From Candidatus Woesearchaeota archaeon (GTDB taxonomy: Archaea > Nanobdellota > Nanobdellia > Woesearchaeales > ARS49), in assembly GCA_016203445.1 (NCBI GenBank), contig JACQMS010000002.1:1-36231 (forward strand): a stretch of 36,231 bases of DNA, written 5' to 3'. Under the pieces are notes generated by a model, which worked only from the letters and a program-made list of their open reading frames with translations, had not been told where the DNA came from and searched no databases. Positions 30,195 through 36,231 of this stretch are shown here, one piece after another (the stretch's first letter is position 1; each line of letters begins with the position of its first letter). A program made the position numbers and the translations under genes.

Positions 30195-31877
30195 ATGAAT
30201 ACTAAATATTCGAACATGCCTTCTGTTGATGAACAATTGGCTCTTGGTAAAGCTCAGAGGAGCAGGGGAGCTGTTAACACTGCTGTTTTTGCTGGTGTTG
30301 CTTTGGCAACTGTTGCTGGCGGTTTTGTATCACAGCAAAGTGCTTATGCTGGCGTTACTGATACTTTCAAAAGTGCGGGTACTGCCGTAAAGAATGGTGC
30401 TAGTGCAGTTTACGATTTTGTTGCTCATAACAGAGTTTCAGAAAAAGTTGTTCCTGTATTAAAAGAGGGTGCTTCACAGGTTAAAACTTTTGCTGTTGAA
30501 CAGCGTGATAGAACTCCCGGAACTTCTAGGGATAGTGATGCCGGATTTTACGATGATGCATCAACTCCTGATGTTAAAGAAACTTTTAATGATTTGTCCT
30601 GGAGCGAAAGAATGAAGGATGATGGAAAGTCTGCTGTTAGGAATTATTCTAATATTGTTCGCCACGTTGTTGGAGGCGCTGATGTTTGCGGTGATTTCGC
30701 TACTGGTAATACTAGAAAGAGTCTTCTAGCTTACGATGGTGGCAGTGGAACCACTAATAATGAGTTATTGCATGATCAAAGTCTTGTTGGTGCTTTTGTA
30801 GAATTTGGTAAAGATGTTTATGATATTTCTCAAAGCATTGAAAGACCTGGCGAGAAGCCTGTTGGTAATACTTTTGGTTCTAAGGCTAAGGGAGATCTTG
30901 AAGCTATTGTTCAGAATGGCAGAGGAGTTTTTGAATCTTTGACTTTGGGCCACGATGATTCTGATGATTCTAAGGATACTCCTGGAATTGTTGGGGGCGT
31001 TAGGGATTTCGCATTGCACGTTGTTGATGCTGTTAAGTTGAAGACTTCTGATCCTGCTTCGGGTGTTAAGAGGCACTGGCTTTCAAATGTTGGCTTCAAG
31101 GCTGCAGCTCCTGTTAAACATTTAGGTTCTGGAACTGTTGAGCTTGTTTCTGATACTGTTACTGCATCTTTTGATGTTGTTGGTGATACTGTTGCTATGG
31201 GTATTAATGTTGTAAGCCCTGTTTTCAGGACTACAACTCTTGCTGGCGACAATGCTGGTAAGGTTGGTGACACCGTTGTGAAATTCTTGCATGACACTAA
31301 TGATGTTGTGACAAGTCCTCAAACATATGTTCAAACTGTCGATCTTGGTTTGGATGTTGCTGAAGCTTCTGCTTTGATTGTTGAGGATGCTGTTTCTGGA
31401 ACTTTGGAGCTTGCTCATGTTCCTGTTGAGGCCGCTCTTGGCTGGAATAAGTATTCTAAGCATGTAAGTAATTTTGCTAAGGGAACTTTTGATGTTGCTA
31501 AGACCTTTTCGAGTACTGCCTTGGACTTTCAGGCTCACAGAGCCGTTGTAACTCCTGATTTTGGCAGGCTTGCAGATGGTCACACTTGTGGTCTTCCAGT
31601 TTTCAACTATTGGAATAATTCTCCTAGTGCGAGAAATCACGAGTCTTACGTTCCTGGCAGTGTGAAAACTGTTGACGATACTGAGGATGATGCTCGAGCT
31701 GCTCGTAGTTACAGGGCTTCTTTGAGTACTGCTAGAAAAGTTATAGAAATTCCTGCGGCTGTTTGGGCTTGGCAGTGGGTTCTTGATGCTTTTAATAGCA
31801 GTAATGGTTCAAATCCTTCAGGTCTTGGTCCTAACAGAATTGTCGGGTCTCAGACTGGCGGGAATCAGGTTAGGTGA
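30195..31877 (+). CDS. Large exported or membrane-attached protein of unknown function
   Basis: A 560-residue protein that I do not recognise. Residues about 26-52 (AVNTAVFAGVALATVAGG, then FVSQQSAYAG) form a hydrophobic segment like a signal peptide with a possible cleavage site after AYA, preceded by a 24-residue charged N-terminus. The body is rich in Val, Asp, Ser and Thr with repeating amphipathic stretches (VELVSDTVTASFDVVGDTVA, TVDLGLDVAEASALIVEDAV), which could form coiled or solenoid structure. The C-terminus is Gly/Ser/Asn-rich. It has the strongest promoter and ribosome-binding site here, so it may be abundant. Codons end mostly in T. T-rich sequence follows the stop (31887-31915). 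Confidence 0.75.
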   Translation: MNTKYSNMPSVDEQLALGKAQRSRGAVNTAVFAGVALATVAGGFVSQQSAYAGVTDTFKSAGTAVKNGASAVYDFVAHNRVSEKVVPVLKEGASQVKTFAVEQRDRTPGTSRDSDAGFYDDASTPDVKETFNDLSWSERMKDDGKSAVRNYSNIVRHVVGGADVCGDFATGNTRKSLLAYDGGSGTTNNELLHDQSLVGAFVEFGKDVYDISQSIERPGEKPVGNTFGSKAKGDLEAIVQNGRGVFESLTLGHDDSDDSKDTPGIVGGVRDFALHVVDAVKLKTSDPASGVKRHWLSNVGFKAAAPVKHLGSGTVELVSDTVTASFDVVGDTVAMGINVVSPVFRTTTLAGDNAGKVGDTVVKFLHDTNDVVTSPQTYVQTVDLGLDVAEASALIVEDAVSGTLELAHVPVEAALGWNKYSKHVSNFAKGTFDVAKTFSSTALDFQAHRAVVTPDFGRLADGHTCGLPVFNYWNNSPSARNHESYVPGSVKTVDDTEDDARAARSYRASLSTARKVIEIPAAVWAWQWVLDAFNSSNGSNPSGLGPNRIVGSQTGGNQVR

Positions 31878-31886
31878 TTAGCTTGA

Positions 31887-31915
31887 TTTTTTATTTTTTT
31901 GTTATTTTTGTTATG
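31887..31915 (+). terminator. T-rich probable terminator
   Basis: A run of T stretches (GATTTTTTATTTTTTTGT and more) follows the exported-protein gene's stop, as expected for archaeal intrinsic termination. No hairpin is seen. Confidence 0.45.
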
Positions 31916-31950
31916 AATGTTATGAAAAATATTATTTTGGTAAACAAAAC

Positions 31951-31956
31951 GGGGGT
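31951..31956 (+). promoter_or_regulatory. GGGGGT ribosome-binding site variant
   Basis: GGGGGT lies nine bases before ATG 31966. It is the same wobble-type site as before the gene at 10343. It favours ATG 31966 over GTG 31963. Confidence 0.5.
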
Positions 31957-31965
31957 TATGTTGTG

Positions 31966-33762
31966 ATGAGAAAACTGTTTTTCGTTCTGTTATTGCTGTT
32001 CACTGTTGGAGTTGTTAGCGCGTCTGTTGATGTTCCTTACTCTTTTAATGTTGATAATGTTGATGTTGTAGCTGTTGATTGTTTTAATGGCGACTGTTCT
32101 AGTGCTAGGGATTTTAGTGGTTCTTTTCCTGGAGGTTCTGCTACCAGTGATGGTTCCTTAACCGTTAGATTTCCCGATTCTTTAGCTACTAGTTATGGTT
32201 ATGGCATTTTGTATTTTGCTAAAGGTTTTCTTCCTAAGGCGTATGTTGCTTCTTGGAATAATAATGGCCATTCTGATGTTCTTACTTCTCAGCCTTTCAG
32301 TATAGATTTTGAGAAGAAGCCTGTTTGTAATGCGCACGTTGACAATTTTGAGGTTGTTGATGTTTCTGAGCCTAATATTCCTTTGAGAATTTTTATGGAT
32401 GCTTCACTTGATGCTGATGTTCATAGCGCGTTTTCTTTGACTAAGGCTTTGGCTTTCATTCCTTCTGATAAAAAGCAGGAATTTTATGGTGTTGACACTG
32501 TTGTTTCATTGAAAGTTTTGGATGAGGGTAAACAGTTGGTGTATAGTTCTGAAAAAAAACTTTCTGCTGATAATAATAACGCTTTGCTTGTTGATTCTTC
32601 TCAAAGAATTGAATTTTCTTGGACTCCCAAAAATGTGGGCAAATACACTATATTGGTGTCTACTAGGGTTGTTGATGATCAGTGTGTTGCTTCCGAGGAT
32701 TCTAAGGTTTCTAAGGAATTGTCCGTTCTGTCATCATCGCCAAAAAATGTTTGTTATTCCTTGCTGAATAGTGCTGATTTTTCTAAGAAGGAGTTTGTTG
32801 AGGGTGAGAAAGCTTCATTTTCTTTTACCGCTCTGAGCTCCAGGGCTGACGAGAATGGTGTTATTTCTCCTCTGCAGTCTGATGTTTCTTATGTTATAAG
32901 AAGCCCTTCTGGAAAAATTGTTGATGGTTCCTTGCGCGTTCCTGCATCTTCTACGCCTTTGAAGAGAAGTGTTGAATTTTTGGCTTCTGAGAAGGGTGTG
33001 TATAGTGTTTCTTTGATTGGAACTCCTTGGACTTCTTCATCTACTACTTCATCCTCTGCTTCTTCATCCTCTACATCTGAGTGTTCGGGTCTTTCTGTAC
33101 TTTCTGAATCTTTGGCTGGAAGTGTTCTCGTCGTTAAGGATAAAAAGTTTGATGTTAATTTTCAGGTTGTTAACGCTGTTAGTGGTTCTCATGTTAACAA
33201 CGCAAGAGTTTTGATTAATGGTTTTGGTGTTAATGGTAAAACTTTGAGCACTGGCTCTGATGGCAGAGCTGTTTTTTCTGATCTCTCTCCAGGAAAATAT
33301 TCTTATACCATTTCTAGTGATGGTTTTGAATCTTTGAGCGGTTTTGTTAATGTTCAGGATTTTGATCTTGACATATTTTTATCGTTGGTTCCTGTTGGTG
33401 GCGGAAAGAAGATTATTGTTGATGTTCCTTCTATTCCTGCCAAAAGGTTTTCTAATCTTTTTATAGAGCAGGCTCGCACTAAGGACGAGTTTTCTTTAAG
33501 TTCTGGTGATTCTTTGATTACTAATGTTGTTATTACTAATGATGGTTCTAGGGATGAGACTGTCAGGGTTGTTGCGTACTCTTTGAGTCTTCCAGCAATT
33601 TCTTCTTCGAGAACTGTTACTGTTCCAGGCAGAGGTTCTGAGACTGTTCAGCTTTCTTGGAAAGTTCCTGAATCTGCAGGTTCTGGCAAGCACTGGTATA
33701 ATGTTGCAGTCTGGTCTGATGTTGCTTCAACTAATGCTCACAGGTTTGTCAGGGTGAAATGA
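31966..33762 (+). CDS. Secreted multidomain beta-rich protein
   Basis: A 598-residue protein with a classic signal peptide (RKLFFVLLLLFTVGVVSAS, cleavage probably after VSA). Several beta-sandwich-like regions follow. A Ser/Thr linker (TSSSTTSSSASSSSTSE, near residue 365) precedes a carboxypeptidase-regulatory-like domain (KFDVNFQVVNAVSGSHVNNA, then STGSDGRAVFSDLSPGKYSY). The last domain (about 500-598) has the CARDB-like pattern ITNVVITNDGSRDETVRVVA and WKVPESAGSGKHWYNVAVWS. There is no C-terminal membrane segment, so it is secreted or held by the adjacent membrane proteins. It forms a tight group with the next two genes. A glycan or surface-layer role is plausible but unproven. Confidence 0.8.
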   Translation: MRKLFFVLLLLFTVGVVSASVDVPYSFNVDNVDVVAVDCFNGDCSSARDFSGSFPGGSATSDGSLTVRFPDSLATSYGYGILYFAKGFLPKAYVASWNNNGHSDVLTSQPFSIDFEKKPVCNAHVDNFEVVDVSEPNIPLRIFMDASLDADVHSAFSLTKALAFIPSDKKQEFYGVDTVVSLKVLDEGKQLVYSSEKKLSADNNNALLVDSSQRIEFSWTPKNVGKYTILVSTRVVDDQCVASEDSKVSKELSVLSSSPKNVCYSLLNSADFSKKEFVEGEKASFSFTALSSRADENGVISPLQSDVSYVIRSPSGKIVDGSLRVPASSTPLKRSVEFLASEKGVYSVSLIGTPWTSSSTTSSSASSSSTSECSGLSVLSESLAGSVLVVKDKKFDVNFQVVNAVSGSHVNNARVLINGFGVNGKTLSTGSDGRAVFSDLSPGKYSYTISSDGFESLSGFVNVQDFDLDIFLSLVPVGGGKKIIVDVPSIPAKRFSNLFIEQARTKDEFSLSSGDSLITNVVITNDGSRDETVRVVAYSLSLPAISSSRTVTVPGRGSETVQLSWKVPESAGSGKHWYNVAVWSDVASTNAHRFVRVK

Positions 33763-33797
33763 TTAGATTAGAGGTTATTATTATTAGATTAGGGGTT
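33762..33797 (+). repeat. Short direct repeat creating two ribosome-binding-like sites
   Basis: ATTAGATTAG plus AGGTT (33762-33776) recurs as ATTAGATTAG plus GGGTT (33783-33797), 21 bp apart. The second copy contains AGGGGT (33791-33796), five bases before ATG 33802. Confidence 0.6.
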
Positions 33798-33801
33798 TAA
33801 T

Positions 33802-35148
33802 ATGAAAAAATCTTTTACTGTCGGTTTGATACCAAAATTTTTTTTTCTGGTAGTTTTTTCAGCTTTTCTCATAGTAACTTTAGTTGTTGCTAGTGGTAGT
33901 CAGGATGTTTTGAGCTTTTCTAATGTTTTTATTAATGGTGTTGAGTTTTCTGAAGATTTGAACCTTGCTATAACTCGCGGTTCTGTACTAGAACTATCAT
34001 TTTTGGCATCCTCGATTTCTGGCGCTGATAGTTATGAATTGCAGGCTAGTATTTCTGGTTATTCTCTTAATGATGTTCCCGGCAAGAGGCTTTTTGATTC
34101 TATTATTTTGTCTAATATTAAGTCAGAGGTTTCTTATCCTGTAAAATTTTCTTTTTTGTTGCCGGATAGTCTTGATACTGGAACTTATTCTATTACCATT
34201 ACTGTTTGGGATCGTTCAGGTCTTTTGAAGTCCGAAAGTTTCTCTTTTTTTATTAATGCCGTTGATCATGGCGTTAACATTCAAGATGTTATGATTAGCG
34301 GTTCTCCCGTTATTGCCGGCGACAGTATTTTTGCTAGTGCTAGGCTGGAGAATAATGGCTGGGATTCTGAGAATGTAAGGCTAGAATTTTCTCTACTGGG
34401 TCTTGATAGTTCTGATGTTTTGTTCATCGATAAATTGAATAGTGGTAGTGTTGTTACAACTCGTGAATCTTTAGTTATTGTTCCTGATTGCGCGTCTCCT
34501 GGTGAATACTTGTTGAGTGTTCATGCTTCTTTTAGGGATGGCAGGCAGAGTGTTTCTAAAAGTGTTCCTGTTAAAGTTCTTTCTAGTAGTACGAACAATT
34601 GTCCCAATACTAATAATCCTAATAATTTTAATTCTGATAATTCTAATCCTAATAATTTTAATCCTAACAACTACAATTCTAATTCTAACAACTACAATTC
34701 AAGAATTGATTTCGGAGGAGGAACTTCTTTAGATGTTCCTGAAAGTGTTGGTGTTGTTAGCGCTGGAGAAAAATTTTCTTTAAGCGTGAAAGTTTCTAAT
34801 ACTGGTGATAAGGATCGGGCTTACAGACTATCTTTGGAGGGTTCTGATAGTGTTGGTAATGTTTGGCTCAGTCCTTCAGTTCTCGTTATTTCTTCGAGAT
34901 CTTCGGATTCTGTAAGATTAGAGGGTGTTGTTGATGATGATGCTTTTGGTGAGAGAATATTTTTTATATCTGTCTCTCCTATTGATGGTTCTGATATTGT
35001 TAAAGTTCCTGTATCTTTGAGCGTTGATGGTTCTTCTTTGAAGAGTTTCCGTTATTTTCTTGAAGTTTTATTAATCATTCTTGTTTTACTATTGCTTGGA
35101 GCGTTGTTTTATTATGGTTGGAGGAGGAATTGGATCTTCTCAGAGTAA
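33802..35148 (+). CDS. Exported beta-sandwich protein with C-terminal membrane anchor
   Basis: A 448-residue protein. The N-terminal signal is at residues 10-31. Two or more CARDB/Ig-like domains follow (SPVIAGDSIFASARLENNGW; then SPGEYLLSVHASFRDGRQSV), an Asn-rich linker (about 266-301), another such domain (SVGVVSAGEKFSLSVKVSNT) and one C-terminal membrane helix (about 418-441) with a basic end (YGWRRNWIFSE). The topology implies an extracellular rod with a short cytoplasmic tail. It resembles the NPCBM/CARDB-rich surface proteins of archaea. It is 39 bp from the preceding gene and 63 bp from the next, with the next start also carrying its own ribosome-binding site. Role unknown; surface structure or export is likely. 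Confidence 0.8.
   Translation: MKKSFTVGLIPKFFFLVVFSAFLIVTLVVASGSQDVLSFSNVFINGVEFSEDLNLAITRGSVLELSFLASSISGADSYELQASISGYSLNDVPGKRLFDSIILSNIKSEVSYPVKFSFLLPDSLDTGTYSITITVWDRSGLLKSESFSFFINAVDHGVNIQDVMISGSPVIAGDSIFASARLENNGWDSENVRLEFSLLGLDSSDVLFIDKLNSGSVVTTRESLVIVPDCASPGEYLLSVHASFRDGRQSVSKSVPVKVLSSSTNNCPNTNNPNNFNSDNSNPNNFNPNNYNSNSNNYNSRIDFGGGTSLDVPESVGVVSAGEKFSLSVKVSNTGDKDRAYRLSLEGSDSVGNVWLSPSVLVISSRSSDSVRLEGVVDDDAFGERIFFISVSPIDGSDIVKVPVSLSVDGSSLKSFRYFLEVLLIILVLLLLGALFYYGWRRNWIFSE
34615..34700 (+). repeat. Asn-rich linker encoded by short DNA repeats
   Basis: AATCCTAATAATTTTAAT occurs at 34615-34632 and again at 34645-34662. CTAACAACTACAATTC occurs at 34664-34679 and 34685-34700. The repeats encode the Asn/Pro/Phe/Tyr linker, which can change length by slippage without a frameshift because the spacings (30 and 21 bp) are multiples of three. 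Confidence 0.75.
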
Positions 35149-35199
35149 ATGTTCGTGTTTTTTATTTTTTAAATTATTTAAATATTTTAAAATCGTGTC

Positions 35200-35205
35200 G
35201 AGGTG
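35200..35205 (+). promoter_or_regulatory. GAGGTG ribosome-binding site deciding a GTG start
   Basis: GAGGTG lies six bases before GTG 35212, the only candidate start near the beginning of the open frame with such a site. Confidence 0.65.
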
Positions 35206-35211
35206 TTATTG

Positions 35212-36231
35212 GTGGTTGAAAAAAAGTCGGGAGTTTTAGGAAATTTTTGGGTGTGGATTGCTGGAGTTTTCAGCAGTGAGCGCTTGAGAGGCGCGCTTAG
35301 AAATGCGTTCATTGATGATGATTCTGGTCACGACTCCGCCGAGTTGATTAGTATTAAGGAGTCTGAAGTTCGCGCCAGTATTATGAAGGAATTTTCTGAA
35401 AAGTTCCATTTTGTTCCTAAGAAGTCTCTTCGTAATAATAAATCAGACAATAAATTTTGGGCTTTTATACTTTTGTTGATTTTGTTGTCAACTCTTGCAA
35501 ATGTTGTTCTCATATTTTTTTGGAAAATAATTCTTCCTTTGTGGAGGTGGATCGCTGGAGGAGTGGGTATTGGAGTGGTTATAATTATACTATTATTCTT
35601 ATCTGAGAAGATTATTGAAAGAAACAATAAAATTTTCAAGGCTCCTTTCATTCTTGGGAGTTCTACCGCAACTTTTGCTACTGGCTGGAATTCTGGTCTT
35701 CAAGAATTTTCTATAAAGTTTCTGCCGTCTTTTAAGAATATTAAAATTTTTGTGAAACGTTCTACTCCTAAGGGTTTACATCCTAATGCACGCGTTTATG
35801 AATGGTTTTCTTTAAGTGTTCTTGGAGCTCTTCACAGCGACATTTCTGAAGCGTCTTACAAATTCAGAGTTTCTAAAAAGTGGCTTTCAAAAGCTGGCGT
35901 AGAGCCTGAGAGTGTTTCCTTATTTTTCAGGACTGCAAATTCTTGGAAGTCTTCGCCAGCAAAAAATATTGGTTCTGATGATAAATCTTACTTTTTTGAT
36001 TGTTCTGGAAATTTTGGTTTTGGTATTTGTGCTATTGGTGTTAAAAATTCTTTGTTGAAGAAAAGAGTTTGGCTTGCTAAAAAGTTTGCTTCAACAATTT
36101 CCAAAACAGTTAGCAATTCTTTTAGAGAGATTTCTGAAATGTTTTCTCATATAAGGAGTATCGTTCCTTGGAAAGAGTTAATTATTGTTTTATTTATAGC
36201 ATTAATTCTTTTTGGATTCATTATTCTTTAC
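35212..36231 (+). CDS. Membrane protein with a PGF-pre-PGF domain (3' partial)
   Basis: The frame is open from GTG 35212 to the window edge (340 codons, no stop). A hydrophilic N-terminal region of about 80 residues is followed by two membrane helices (about 82-106 and 112-134). Residues about 172-280 match the PGF-pre-PGF domain of archaeal surface proteins (NARVYEWFSLSVLGALHSDI, then SEASYKFRVSKKWLSKAG, VSLFFRTANSWKSSP and FGFGICAIGVK). Another hydrophobic stretch begins near residue 323 (ELIIVLFIALILFGFIIL). PGF-pre-PGF domains usually sit outside the cell, often before an archaeosortase sorting signal. It belongs to the surface-protein group before it. Confidence 0.8.
   Translation, partial: MVEKKSGVLGNFWVWIAGVFSSERLRGALRNAFIDDDSGHDSAELISIKESEVRASIMKEFSEKFHFVPKKSLRNNKSDNKFWAFILLLILLSTLANVVLIFFWKIILPLWRWIAGGVGIGVVIIILLFLSEKIIERNNKIFKAPFILGSSTATFATGWNSGLQEFSIKFLPSFKNIKIFVKRSTPKGLHPNARVYEWFSLSVLGALHSDISEASYKFRVSKKWLSKAGVEPESVSLFFRTANSWKSSPAKNIGSDDKSYFFDCSGNFGFGICAIGVKNSLLKKRVWLAKKFASTISKTVSNSFREISEMFSHIRSIVPWKELIIVLFIALILFGFIILY

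Noticed and set aside
30765..31640. Long minus-strand frames opposite the exported-protein gene
   Set aside because: The plus-strand gene has a strong promoter, GGAGGA site and local codon use; the minus frames are Ser/Thr/Asn-rich shadows.

Overview
The window looks like a piece of an AT-rich archaeal chromosome, probably from a DPANN-type archaeon (Woesearchaeota/Nanoarchaeota-like). The domain Archaea is well supported; the phylum is inference. Support comes from aIF1A, a Dph2-family diphthamide protein, a geranylgeranyl-lipid reductase, a PGF-pre-PGF surface domain, an archaeal-type SMC and RNase HII, and TATA boxes centred about 26 nt before many start codons (leaderless mRNAs). Internal operon genes often carry GGTGAT, GAGGTG or GGGGGT ribosome-binding sites instead.

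Layout. 1-8256: a lipase-like membrane protein (5' end cut off), translationally coupled by ATGA to a giant 2295-residue parallel beta-helix surface protein. 8257-8636: gene-free, with two structured elements. 8637-12553: an EamA-type transporter, two small unknowns, aIF1A, an SppA protease, and a divergent pair of a winged-helix regulator and a small protein. 12579-14962: an alpha/beta hydrolase and an unknown gene, bracketed by a perfect 27-bp inverted repeat. 14972-23099: Dph2-like protein, ACT-domain protein, two unknown genes, M42 aminopeptidase, SMC and RNase HII. 23153-24136: a protein made of three DnaA-domain-IV-like modules. 24253-26927: accessory region with a Fic protein, an unknown gene and a nucleotidyltransferase pair between short direct repeats. 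27067-29932: fused MNT-HEPN protein, double cupin, lipid reductase. 30195-36231: a run of exported or membrane-anchored proteins ending in a PGF-pre-PGF protein cut by the window edge.

The most interesting items are: (1) a dispersed family of two-hairpin intergenic elements sharing the core CTTGATCATGCTCAGAAAC and ATGTC...GACAT ends, built into a larger structure at 14622-14962; (2) the triple DnaA-domain-IV-like protein, which shares one central TATA element with rnhB; (3) a Dph2 homologue lacking the first of the three family domains and its cluster cysteine; (4) a 1.36-kb nucleotidyltransferase cassette between direct repeats that copy the 3' end of the adjacent gene; (5) an abrupt switch in strand composition between 8.25 and 8.64 kb.

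How the genes work together: most are single-gene or short transcription units. The clear functional groupings are the cell-surface blocks at both ends of the window, the chromosome-maintenance group (smc, rnhB and the DnaA-IV-like gene), and translation-related genes (aIF1A, Dph2-like).
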